From assembly GCA_022496805.1 (NCBI GenBank), contig CM040085.1, forward strand, positions 42,747,811-42,811,810: DNA of 64,000 nucleotides. The letters run 5' to 3'. Below, one piece after another: positions 36,991-48,425 of the stretch. A program made the position numbers and the translations under genes. How positions within the stretch are numbered: position 1 is the first letter of the stretch; every line of letters begins with the position of its first letter. Source of the stretch: Pohlia nutans (lineage: Eukaryota; Streptophyta; Bryopsida; Bryales; Mniaceae). The notes below the pieces were generated by a model, which saw only the letters and a list, made by a program, of their open reading frames with translations, made no database searches and was not told the origin of the DNA.

Positions 36991-38191
36991 GGGCCGCTTC
37001 ACACTATGGCCGTCCAAGTCCAGAGGCCGTGGGATTGAGTGGTCAAACTTTGTTGATGGCTCATTCACACCAAGAAGCTTCAGCACTTAACCCTTAAACG
37101 TCAAGAGGGCCTGGGCGGGGCAGCCCGGAAGGCATCTAAATTTTCTGAGGCGAAAGAAAGAAAAAATAAAAAAATAAAAAAATAAAAAAAAATAGAAAAA
37201 AAAATAAAAACGAAACGAAAAAAATTAAAAAACGGCTCTGCTGGCCAGCAGTGTTGCGGCACTGTAGCACTGCGGCACTTTTCAAGAAACAACCTCTGCT
37301 GCCCAACCTCAACTCCTGTTCATTTAGATAACTTTGATTGCTTGTCAATGACTCCACAATCTCCCAAATGAGGCGCAAATTTGCAATCTAGATCGCTTTT
37401 TCAGTAGCTTTCCAACCCACCAATCCTCGCTTGATTTGGTTTAAGGGTTAACACACATTTCATTAAAATTGGAGTCTTATTTCACGAATAAGAGCAGTGT
37501 AGAAAACTTGGGGACCTATCTCTATTGAGAAGGGCAACACTCCCTATCACTTTTCCAGTCTAGTAGTCCAGTTTTAACGAAATGTGATTCAATTTTAACA
37601 AAATGTGTGTTGTTTGCGTTGTGTTCTTGGAATGTTGCAAGGTAAATTTCAAAAATAATATACAATTTCTTGCAATGTCAGAGCCTTGTCTCTTCCTGCA
37701 TTTGGCTAATGCATGTGCGTTGGTGGAGCGCAATTTTTTTGCGGCAACCAAAATGCGTTGAAGCAACTTCTTGCATGCGTCAGGTTAAACAAATGAAATT
37801 TACAGGATCACGCTGTAGCTACCAAAAATCTACTTGACAAACACAGATTCTCTGCCGCACTCGCGTTGGGTGGCTAGTGTGAATGGGCCATGAGAGTCCA
37901 AAGAAATGAGATGAAAATAGGCAATAAAATATGGTTTTGATTTTTTATGAAAAAAAAAATCGTCAGCCTCTCGACTATAGTTTGGGTTTCTATTCATGTC
38001 CAAACCAAACTTTCTTCGAGAGATCCATCGTCTTGGTCAAAAAGTGCTGCCATGTAGGCAATTTGAGAGCGATGACTTTTGGACTTTGGCCTCTAGTGTG
38101 ATGAGTCAAGAGGCTAAATTATTAGTTTCTTGCAATTTAACTGGTGGAAATCGTCGGCCTCTCAACCTTCGGCCATAGTGTGAAGCGGCCT
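36991..38191. mobile_element. 1.2-kb PIF/Harbinger-like element, TSD TGA
   Basis: A 22-bp inverted end starting GGGCCGCTTCACACTATGG has one mismatch to its partner, flanked by TGA at 36988-36990 and 38192-38194. It inserted in a minimal CATAAC-family palindrome (36971 onward) and itself hosts the TTAA element at 37091. No transposase frame survives. Confidence 0.8.
37091..37447. mobile_element. TTAA-flanked element, CCCTTAAAC subfamily
   Basis: TTAA at 37087-37090 and 37448-37451; ends CCCTTAAACGTC and GGTTTAAGGG. About 100 bp at the right end matches, inverted, the element starting at 63836. It carries an A-rich tract at about 37150-37215. Confidence 0.8.
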
Positions 38192-38207
38192 TGAATGGCA
38201 TCTTTAG

Positions 38208-38515
38208 TGTCCTAGGACACTATTTCCAAACCCGGACACTATTTAATTTTAGGGAGATATAGTGTCCTCGTAAGAAAAAAAATGAATGTAGTGTTCCAAT
38301 GACATATGACAACTTTATAATAGATATGTCATGCCACTTCATGTCACTCTCATTACTTAGAAAGAACATGGCACTCTCAATGAAAGTGGGAATGACAAGT
38401 GGCTAACTCCTATGCAGTGTCAAGGGACACTATTTGTCTTCTCCTTAGAACGAATTGTGGTAAAGGACATCAATTCTCCTCGGACACTAAATACGTCATT
38501 CAATGTAGCATGTGT
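38208..38515. repeat. repeat with TAGTGTCC motifs
   Basis: Contains AGTGTCCTAGGACACTATTT and AGTGTCAAGGGACACTATTT in near-mirror arrangement. The right part is repeated around the insertion at 32136-32463. From 38515 to 39236 I see no gene. Confidence 0.6.
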
Positions 38516-39240
38516 TGGGTATGCCTTTTAGCTTCATTCAACATGATAAACAAAATGGATGAACATGAGATGAGGAGGGAATGAGATGGTGGACACATGG
38601 CATTATAAGATACATCAGCGTTTTCCAAGAGAAAGACCTACATTCATTACTCCCATGCCTACAAATGAGATGGCAAACACATGTGCTATTCACTTACAAC
38701 TGTAAGTTCCTAATACTTGCAATTCCTTGTGAACATGGGTAGCTATTGATTACTTTGTCTAAAAATGCAAAATATGCTAGAGATTCGTTGGCAGCCCAAA
38801 GGCAAAGCCAAGCTCTGTTACTGAATGTTATAGTCACCCATGGCAGTATAATTGAATCATCAATCAACGTTGGCATTTGCACAAGTATCCCAATATGCAT
38901 GTGTAAAAAGGTTCGCCATAATACTATAGTCACAAGTTACGTGCATATTTAGAGTTGAAATGTACCTATGTAATACATTTTAGCCCAAAGTACATTTGAA
39001 ATACGTTGATTTTTATTTTTATTTTTATTTTTGGAATTTTAGTTGTTTTGTTTTGAGGCACACGAATTGCTTTGCAACCCGCAACAAAGTAGTCGAGTTG
39101 CTTTGCAACCCATTGCAAATGAATTTCCATCATGAAGAATGACAATTTTACAGCTAGAATTGAATCGAGAATTGAACCACCAACCCTTTGGGTACCCTGC
39201 AACAGCTTTGGGTACCCCTCTTCATCATCTCATAGTTTAA

Positions 39241-40049
39241 CCCCTAAGCGTCCCGGCGTCCATATTTTGGACGTTTTTGGGGGTACAGTCACCTTCGGAG
39301 AGCTGTAACTTTTGCAAAACGTGTCCGATTTTGCTGAAATTTTGAAAAAAACTCCCCGCATGATGTATGGAATGTGTGGTAAAAATTTCAGATCAATCCG
39401 AGATGAATTGAATTTTTGGTGATCATTTGAAAGTAGGTATGTTTTTCTTGGACAGTTCTGTGAATTTTGATGGCAGCAACTTCGGGGGCTTGTATCTCCT
39501 TCATCCCAAGTCCGTTTTTAATAAAACTTGTTGGGTTGAATTCCCCTTGAAGTCTAGTTATCATGGTATAATTTTCAAGTCAATCCATGTTGTTATGAAT
39601 GTTTGGGAGTCATTCGAATGCACGGGTCTAGTTTGGACACTTTTTGCTTTCTGGTTCAAATGGGTCACTTTTCGGGCTACTTTTTGACATTGCAAGGCCA
39701 TTTTAGGGCACATTAAATTTTTTCATGAGGCTTTTTTGGTACTAATGTGTTTATATGATGATTTTGAACAACTTTATAGTTCATCGTTTTTTCATTTGAG
39801 TAATTTTGAAAACGAATTTCACCTCTAACTGTGTTGCTAGGAAAATTTCAGCATCCTTTTTTAGCACTAAAACACTATGATCTTGCAATCTATATGGCCG
39901 AATGACCCCAAAATTGATCCACATGATCTACAACATGTATGTTACAAGATTGTATGGTTGAGATTTCTATACCTCACTTACATTTAGACCTATAACACAT
40001 CAAAAGCGATGATGATTTTAAGCCCATAAAAGCTAGGGACCTTTAGGGG
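39241..40049. mobile_element. 809-bp TTAA-flanked element
   Basis: TTAA at 39237-39240 and 40050-40053; ends CCCCTAAGCGTCC and CCTTTAGGGG. A GATCTTGCAATCTATATGG module near the right end is shared with 40380-40935 and 50379-51589. No transposase frame. Confidence 0.82.
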
Positions 40050-40379
40050 TTAAGGTCATCTCGGACCAACAAGGTCGTGTTTTAGTATGAAGGAATTGGA
40101 TTGCCATTATCGATTACAAAAAAATGAAGGCCCAATGTCAAGCACTGCATAGAGCCTTTGATGTGAAGAATGCCATAAAAAAACATCCTCAAAAGTGTAG
40201 ACTCAATCTTCATGGTAAAGAAACTTATATTTAAATGCTTTTCATCCATTTCACTATATCTCAAATGATTTACTATGTAGCTGCATTGAGGATTGAGTTG
40301 AACCTATTCAACAATAGACTTATCCGAAAACAAAAGAGGAGTTTTCTAACTTCTATGGTGTGTTTGCATGCCAATATAA

Positions 40380-40935
40380 TCCCTAAAGGACCGCGGTTTT
40401 TCCTGTTTTTGAGCATCATTTTCACTTCTTTCTATTCATTTTCTTGTGAATATTTTTCTCCTCTGGATAGAAAATACCAAATCAAACATTTAAATAAAAT
40501 TGAAGAATTTTTTAAACCAATTTAACAATTTTTTCCATGTCTTCAAAGACAGTCAAAAAATATCCAAAAAGATTGCAATTTCATTTTTTCACTTCAAACG
40601 CTATAATCTTGCAATCTGTAAGGTCAAATTCTAGGAAAATTTTACCATGCACTCTCTTGGTAATCTGTAACAAGATCCTACAGTTAAAGTTGAAAAATAA
40701 TAATTTTTGAGGTTTATTTTGAGCCCTGCCCGCACTACCCATTCTCCCCCAAAAACCCCTTCTGCTCCATAACTTCCACTTAAAAAGTCGGAATCAAAAA
40801 AAAATTAGATCCCCATTTTTGTATTGATATACCGAATTAACATGATTTATTTCAAAAAACAAAAATAAAAATTGACACCATGGGAACCTACCCAAACATT
40901 GAAATGTCCTAGTTAGGACACTTGGTCCTTAGGGG
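40380..40935. mobile_element. TTAA-family element flanked by ATAA/ATAA
   Basis: Starts TCCCTAAAGGACC, ends GGTCCTTAGGGG, with ATAA at 40376-40379 and 40936-40939. The left tip and the right 60 bp match the 1211-bp element at 50379. Confidence 0.72.
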
Positions 40936-41064
40936 ATAATCAATTCTTGACAAAAATTGTTCATGAATAGTTCCTTGGTCGGCTCTCTTCGGCTTGGAGG
41001 AACTTATGGGAATTCTCTCAGTCCTAGCATTGGAGAGGTCACCAGTTCCATACCCCATGGTGGC

Positions 41065-42740
41065 GCAGCCGCGTTCCTCAGACGCGGAGAGAGAGGGGGG
41101 AGGTGAATCGTTGACATGTGGCTTCTTGTCCCTCCGATCCTTACAACAGATCCAACGGTGTAAGATGTTCGATGAGGTGGAGTGCTGTTGTGGCAGAGAA
41201 GCACGTGGGTTGAGCTGTCACAAAGGGCACGAAGTTTCAAGGGCAAGGGCATGTGGGCAAAGATGGGCAGGCGGGCAATTTAGAAATTAAAAAAATGCGG
41301 GAATTGGAGGGCAGTTTGGGGACTCACAATGATTCAGAGGGCTGCAAGGTCTTGTGATATAACACATTGGGCTTGGGAGCTACACTGAAATCCCATATAC
41401 ATTAGAGTTAACCGAAAAGAAGAGAGAATACATGTTAGGTGAGGTGGGTCTGACCCGTATCTAAGGCAGCCAAGCAAACTGGCATGGTTTCCAAAGAATC
41501 CAAAATAGAAAGGAGGGTGAACTAGTTTTGCCGTCACAAAGGTGGCAAAACTGAGACTAAGGTGAGTTCACAGAGAGCCAAGGCTAGGAGGCGATGGCCC
41601 ACATCCAATTTGAGATTAAGTGGCTCTGACAACTTGGATTGACTTGCAAAGCTCATATCTAAAATTGAAGTTGGAGGGTGTTGGGTTCACTATTTGCTTT
41701 GATTTCGGTTACACTCAAAGGAGACATAGACTCTGGTTTCCTGATATTTTGGGGGTCAGATTACATGTTCTGATTTCGGTTAACTCAATTGGCCCACGAT
41801 ATTTACGAGAGGCTTTACTAATAATTATTTTTCCAAAATATAGTGGTAAATTTCATCAAAATCTGATGAAAATTTGTTCGAATGGATGAAATTTTATTCC
41901 ATCAAATGAGAATTTGTCCAAATGAATGAATGTATCCACGCCATTCATGCACTCACAGTATATGGTGATTTTAGTGTAGCTAAAGCCCAAGGATTAATTG
42001 TTTTAAAATGACAAGCGTGACTTGGCTTACAATTTATCACATTATAAAAATACATTTTAAATGGGACCAAATTTTATATTGTTGGAAATACTGATGTAGT
42101 GACTTAGCAAGAAAAAGTAACTACGTAGTGACGTAGTGACTTGGCTTTACAAATAACATGGAAAATGCCACTCAGGGTTGTTAGCATATGATTAGTCTAA
42201 TAAGACTGTTAGCTGGGCATGATTACTTCATGACCTTAAATACTGACCTTTGGCACCGAGGATGTATCTCCTGGAAGTATATTGAATACAAAACAACTTG
42301 TGTGGCAAAATAACTTGTGTAAGTTAAATGCGTGTTGTAGACTTGTTATCTTTGTATATTTTGTATATATATCACTGGAATTAGTGAAGAATGTTGTATG
42401 TGTTAGTCAAAGAAAAAATAAATTTGAATAAAAGGATTCTATATAGGACCTACTCAAAAACTACTAAAAGAAACATGAGGCTGATTAAAGGCTTATTAAA
42501 TTTATTTATCATAAATTTATGATAAACCGCCCGCCCATCCGCCTTTGTCCACGTGCCCTTGCCCTTGGAACTTCGTGCCCACTATGACAGCTCGAACTGC
42601 GTGCTTCCCTGTCGCACCGGCACCCCGCCACGTCGGACATCTTACACTGTTGGCTTTGCTGTAACAATCAAAGGTACGAGAAGCCACCTGCCGGCGACTC
42701 ACCTTCCCTCTCTCTCCTTGCATGAGGAACGTGGGTGGTG
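41065..42740. mobile_element. element with GC-rich inverted ends of about 210 bp
   Basis: The left arm (41065-41276) and right arm (42528-42740) are reverse complements at about 80 percent by eye; both contain GTTCCTCA, GGAGAGAGAGGG, AGTGTAAGATGT-like and GGGCAAGGGCA segments. The AT-rich interior holds the repeat shared with 34005-34205. Long inverted ends suggest a MULE-like element, but I could not define its outer limits or a target duplication. The open frame at 40994-41290 lies in the arm and is not a convincing gene. Confidence 0.55.
41790..41980. repeat. dispersed repeat, second copy of 34005-34205
   Basis: Same order of GATATTTACGAGAGGCTTTAC, AATAATTATTTTTCCAAAAT and AATGGATGAAATTTT modules. 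Confidence 0.75.
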
Positions 42741-42759
42741 AAGGGGCTTGCTTTAGATT

Positions 42760-44700
42760 ATTCTCCAACTCACTGTAGACTAATTTTGCATTCTTTTTGA
42801 ACTCAAAGCGAGTCTAAGATGAGTATAAGGCGAGTTTCCACTTTGTGACACTCTTTTTGGTTAACTCTAATGTAAGGCAAAGCTCCTAAGTTACGTTCAG
42901 TCCTTGGAAGTTGAATTGAAAGCAGGGATGAGCGACACTAGTTTGGTGGGGCACCCGTTTCAGTGAGTGTGGACTTTCAAACATGCTTGCGGAAACATGC
43001 AGCCTGAGAGTGTGGATTAGGTTTAGGGTTTAGTTTCTTTTGGCTGGGAAGACCAAATGCAGATGTGGGATGGATCATTGTGGACGCCCTCGGCTTTCTT
43101 CTCGGCTATGGTGGAATGTACAGTACAGTAAGTGACAATCTCCGCTTACTCTTCTTGCATAATTATTTCGGGTTTAACGTAGCTTACAATACCCTAGCTC
43201 CGGGAAGAGCAAGTACTGTACAGTGGATCGATTATTATGCGATGCATCAGCTGGCTACTTACGAGTGAGTTCTGGTCTCAATGTGTGTATGTCACCCAAG
43301 GAAGAGGCTATTCTGTGCACAGCCGTCTCGGATTGAGCTCTGGGATCTGTTCTTATGAAAATTCCGGAAAGCCTCGCCATAGCCGGTTCTTGCAAGTGAG
43401 CCAAGGTTTATACCCTATCACATGTACATCTCTTGAAAACGTGAATACCTGCGATCAATATGAATATTTTTGAAGATCTGAGCCCTTCAAAAACTATCAT
43501 TGACTCTAGCGAATCTAGATTGAAGCTTTGATCATTGAAAAAGGGGTGAAAAAACAAATGATTTTCACATCAGAGCAAGAATGTTATGGCATATATACTT
43601 CAGCATAAAGTTAACAAATCTACAAAAACGGGTGAGAAAGAATATTGTTATGACAGGGTGTAACTCTTCTCACGGCGTGTGGTTTGATTGCATTGGTATT
43701 AGCACAAACGTGTGTAGTGTATCATGATTCCGAGTTTTAAAACGTGAGCCTCTGATTTTTTTTTTCCTTCTCTGGCGGATGCGGTTTCGTGGAGACAAGT
43801 AGAGCGAAAATTGGTGGAGTTTTGCGTTTCTTATAAGCCTGGTAAGTTGATACGTTTGCTGCATTGTCGCTGAAGCTGGAGGTTTCCAGGGTGTAGATCC
43901 GGGTTCTTATGATAATTTTTGGAACACCCTCCATTGATTTTGAGGTTAGAGAGTTGTGTTCATAGCCTACTCCAGGAAATCAGGACCAGCTGTGGCAACT
44001 TCAAATTGGTTCTAAGCAGTACAGTTGTAACCCATGTTGTATTTTGCTATGCACACAATCTTCGGAGTGTATTCCTAATCTTTGTAGAGAACTCTTCCTC
44101 ATCTCTTTCTATTCTCAACTCTCCATAGTGTACTCCTCAAAATAAGACTACTAATGTGTGATGTGTCATAGGCAGAGCATTTTTTTCATGAAGTACCAAA
44201 GTGGCAATATAAAATGTTATAGTGGTGCTCCATATTTCAACATTCATCCACATATTGGATAGAAAAGATCACATTAGAAGATATCACATATAAATTTGTA
44301 TTATTTTCATCCACAATTTGGCTGTGGTTGCAAATAGTAGATCTTTTTATAAGGTTTGATGATTTGTTGAGGCATTATCTTAGATCATAGGCCACACTTG
44401 GGTTGGTCGTATAGGCCATCAACTTCTGAGCTAAAGGTGATTGGCTTCAGAGATAAAACTACAGTAGTTCAAGAGGACAAGTGACAAGAAAGGAAGATTA
44501 AAACCAATAACTGACTTAACTATCCCAGAAGACATTTACAAACACACTGGAAATTGCAGCCAATCTCAAAATGTCATATATAAGTAAGGCAATATGTACA
44601 AAGTGCGAGCTCTGATACTCCAAGTGATTGTTTCAAAGACTGCAATCGATGTCGTCACCACAAACTCATCTTGTTGTTTGTGGTCATTCTCTCGGCTATG
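42760..44700. other. no supportable gene
   Basis: Short open frames (for example 43065-43268) show no recognisable domain. A fragment around 42800-42860 is an inverted relative of about 41395-41560, sharing CATTAGAGTTAACC. Confidence 0.4.
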
Positions 44701-44735
44701 AGTGAAGACACGCGAATTGTCTTCCCTCCTCCCCA

Positions 44736-45950
44736 AACGATGATATCAAGGCATTTGGAGATATTGCATACGATCCCACCAATGTTTCCCATATCATCAA
44801 CATGGGAGCTAGCGAGGACACATGATTCAGAGGGAGTTGTGGAGCGTTGATGTATGAGAAAAAAAGGTCCGCATTCAAGATGTAGCAACGAGGAGGATGG
44901 CTTCATTCAACACCTCCTTCTCATTCACATTCACAACACCCGGCTTGGTTTGGGATGACACTAGCAACGTAACACACAGGGTCCCAGACATTTTTGCCAG
45001 GTAAAAAGTGGATAGTTTGGCCTCATTTTTTACCCCATTTAGCATTGTGACGGAAAGTGCAGATTGGGAGTCGGGTTCAAACTTTGACTCCCTTTCTCAG
45101 GAACCTTTACCGAGGTAAAACCATGGTGCTTTTGACTGGCGTGGGGGCAAAAAATAACTAACCTGCGGTAAATGGTCCCGGAGTCAAACTCATTTTACCC
45201 TCCCATCCGAGTTTGGCCCCGGAGTCGAACTGTGAGGGTTCCTTGTGACACCGATGTCCAATTTAATTTTTCTTTTGCGTTATGTTGTGGGACAAGGGGC
45301 TGGTGGATCCGGATGTGAAACGTTTCGAAGTCAACCCCTAGTTGAGCTTCCTCTGGGTATTGCATTGTTTATTGACACAAATTATAATGCTAATACGAGT
45401 AGGAAGCCAGCAACAACTACATCAGGGTTGGAAAAATCCTAGCATTAGAAGATGATGTCGCCCCGGACACGCACAACTTTTTGTGGTAATGTCATCCACT
45501 GCTCATATTTCTCCAATGGCAGATCTTTCAAAGCTTGGATTGATTTTAATAGCTCGTCTCAGACACTGGAAGACAGTGTGGCTGGCCAATGGGTCAGGTT
45601 CTAGCGAGAAGAAACCCCTGCAGCCTTTGCTGCTCATTTCCAATTACACTTTGCTAAGGAGCTCCACTAGTAGCAAACCTGTCGTTTTTCATTCCCAACT
45701 TTGTGGAAACAATGAACAGTGGCTGAATATTATGTTTATAGTTTTGTCTTCTTGTGACCAAAACTACTCACCAGCACTGACACAACCCATGTGTCTGGCG
45801 CAATTTCATTCCTTTTTCAATTATAGTAAGTGAAAAACGACAGATTTCCTACTAGTGCTCACTGATGAGGTGTACCTCACCTTTTGGGGAATCAACCATG
45901 TCGAAGAGCATGAGTTCTTGTCCTGGAGTTTCTTCAGCTGTGGGATATCA
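44736..45950 (+). pseudogene. legume (L-type) lectin domain pseudogene, probably from a lectin receptor kinase
   Basis: L-type lectin domains bind carbohydrates and in plants usually form the extracellular part of receptor kinases. The pieces occur in the correct order but in different frames. First comes DIKAFGDIAYDPTNVS at about 44740, then KKVRIQDVATRRMASFNTS and FSFTFTTPG at about 44860-44935. LGIALFIDTNYNANTS (compare GLFNxTNxGN) follows at about 45355, then NGRSFKAWIDFNSSSQTLED at about 45510. Last is DEVYLTFWGINHVEEHEFLS plus WSF at about 45865-45935. Frameshifts, in-frame stops and a 193-bp CACTA MITE (45665-45857) break it. Removing the MITE rejoins ...FAKEL with TDEVY in one frame. 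No kinase domain or signal peptide is visible nearby, so whether it was a kinase is inference. Confidence 0.72.
45665..45857. mobile_element. CACTA-ended MITE inside the lectin pseudogene, TSD CTC
   Basis: CACTAGTAGCAAACCTGTCG to GATTTCCTACTAGTG, with CTC at 45662-45664 and 45858-45860. It disrupts a lectin beta-strand codon run precisely. Confidence 0.9.
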
Positions 45951-45999
45951 GAGTCTGATGTCCCTCTATTTGGAATGCTCTTCGTCTTAACCCCCAAAA

Positions 46000-47457
46000 C
46001 ATCACAACGTTCAATTTATGGACGACTAACAAATTCACGGCCAAGCTCACCCTACCTTCTCATCAATAGTTGGAGGAAAGTCATTCAATTTTTTGGAGAT
46101 ACTTCACCAAGTTGTTGTCCTATCTAATGGTTGGATTTAGTGATACTTGAATACAAAGTTTTTTTTTCTGGCAACATGGTGCTAAACTCCAATGTTGTGG
46201 CATAGTCAGAATGATCTAAATCTGGAGGGACCACTCTCCATTGCATGCATGGAGCATTGCTACAGTGCAAAAAAAAACCCTGCTCGAGTACATATTTTTC
46301 TAAAATTACAAATGTAGAAGTATGTCAAATTGTTGACCAAGTCAAAATTGCATTGACTGTAGATCAAAAGTGGCCTTGCAAAAATGAAGTCATAGGTTTA
46401 AAGAACACAAAAATTTCAAAGAATCACCATGTTTAAGAGTATCTCATTTCAAAGTCATTCCAACAAATTTTACTCAAAAAAATATTAAAATCTTGTATGT
46501 AATCAAATTGAGAAGGATTTTTTAATTCTAACTTTTAAATTTTATAATAAAATATTGAACACCAAATTAGGAATTTTTGCACTTGGCCAAGTGCATTGTC
46601 CGATGGCCACAATAGTGCAAAATTTGCACTTTTTTGAAATTTTACCCCCCTGAAGTTTTATATATTATCAATTTTAAAATAGCAACAACACATTCATTCA
46701 TATCAAATTCTCCATGTATTAAATGAAAATTAAACATAATGAGCAATATTGTTTTATTGCGATCTAATAGAAAATCAAAACAAAACGCTTCATTTTATAT
46801 ATAAATGAAGGTACACACTACAAAGTAAACAAAATTTGCACTATTCTACTACATCAAAGAGTTCTCTCTTTAGTACTTTCTCAATCAGTACTACCACTCC
46901 ATCTCTTGAGTCTCAAGATCCACCTTAGAGGATTGAGTTTCTACTTCCTCTCATGTCTTGTTCTCTAACATTGATCCCTGAGTAATGCTCTAATCTCTAA
47001 AAGGGTCCAAAGATCAACATAATCCAACGCTCTCATGACCATGGTTCCGCCACTGGAGAGGGAATGCTACTCGCGTTTACATCACCCTCTGAATTTGAGG
47101 TGAGCTGCTCATATGTGTAGTTACCATTTTCTTCCAAATGATGATACTTCACTCTCTCGATGTCATGGTATAATTCATCAAGTCGAAGTGTCATACAATG
47201 ATCTGCCAAAGTCCATGCAAATAATAGCATCATAAACTCTGTACTAGTAGTCTCTCCATATACAAGTCACACCATTGGGACTAAAACTTAAATAATCCTC
47301 ATTGAATATAATTAATAGAAAAAAAATTAAATTTAGCAACTCATGCTTTGAATTCATAGTACTAAACATTAAATATAGGGGGCTTTGAAGCTGTAGAAGT
47401 TCAAATTTGGGTTTGAGGTTTGCATTCAACAAATCTAAGTCAAGTTTAGACTTGTTT
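46000..47457. other. no supportable gene
   Basis: AT-rich. A 66-codon minus-strand frame at 47033-47233 has protein-like composition but no recognised motif. Confidence 0.4.
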
Positions 47458-47461
47458 TTAA

Positions 47462-48371
47462 CCCCTAAAATTCCTTGACCGTATTCTCACAAAAAACCAT
47501 GAAAAACGCAGCATTTGGAAGTTGCAGAAGAAATCATATGTTTTTTTATTTTTTTCATCATTTAACCGTAAGATCTAATACCCAACTTGAATTTTCATGT
47601 GAGCAAAAAATTTGAGAGCAAAATGACCATTAGATTCTTAGATTATAAGGATCAAAGTTGCAAAAGAAGATTTTTTGGGGTTCAATCCGGTGACAAATTT
47701 GAACTTTAGAAATTAATATCTTTTTTATGAATGGGTTAGAAATTCATTGAATGGCAAGGCCATGTTAACAATTGAGTTAAGTCTTCAAATATAAAATCTT
47801 GTAAGAAAAAAGCTCATATTAATTTTTTCATAAAACAATTACTAGAAGTGGGTACAAAGTGAAAGGAAAAAGAAAATCAGTAATAAGTTTGACATGGAAT
47901 TGTAAAATGTCAATCTTAACGATGAGAATGTTGTACTTGGAAATCTTCACCTAGTGTCTTTTATTTCATTAAAAAATATTGAAAATTGAGTTTAGAAATG
48001 AGCTTCAAAGTTTTTTTTGTCCAAACTGTCCAAAAAACAGATCTCCTCATAACTTTTATCCCATTGCTCAAACTGGGTAGATTTGAAGCTTCATTTGTAG
48101 ATAAAGATCAACCAATCATGAATCAAAAAAGAAATTTTGAAAAAGAGTAAAAAATAAAAATATTCTTGCTGCCCGATCTCGCTTCAAAAACTTCAAATGC
48201 TTATAATTTTTGCAATACTTATCGGAATGACATGAAACAAAGTGTGACATGTAGAGTGTAGTTTTTGGAAGCTACACTGAAATTTTCATTGAATTTAAAA
48301 AAAATATGAGGTCCCTGGAGGCTGCCCAAAAAGTGGAACGACCAGAATATGGTCGCTCAGAATTTTAGGGG
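47462..48371. mobile_element. 910-bp TTAA-flanked element
   Basis: TTAA at 47458-47461 and 48372-48375; 12-bp perfect ends CCCCTAAAATTC and GAATTTTAGGGG. No coding frame of note. Confidence 0.85.
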
Positions 48372-48425
48372 TTAACTAAACAAATACGTTTACTAAATCA
48401 CTTTTACAATTTAAAAAAACCTAAG

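Noticed and set aside
40994..41290. 98-codon Cys/Gly-rich frame
   Set aside because: It is part of the inverted GC-rich arm and the other arm lacks the frame.
47033..47233. 66-codon minus-strand frame with protein-like composition
   Set aside because: No recognised motif, no flanking exons and no supporting repeat; too little to call a gene.
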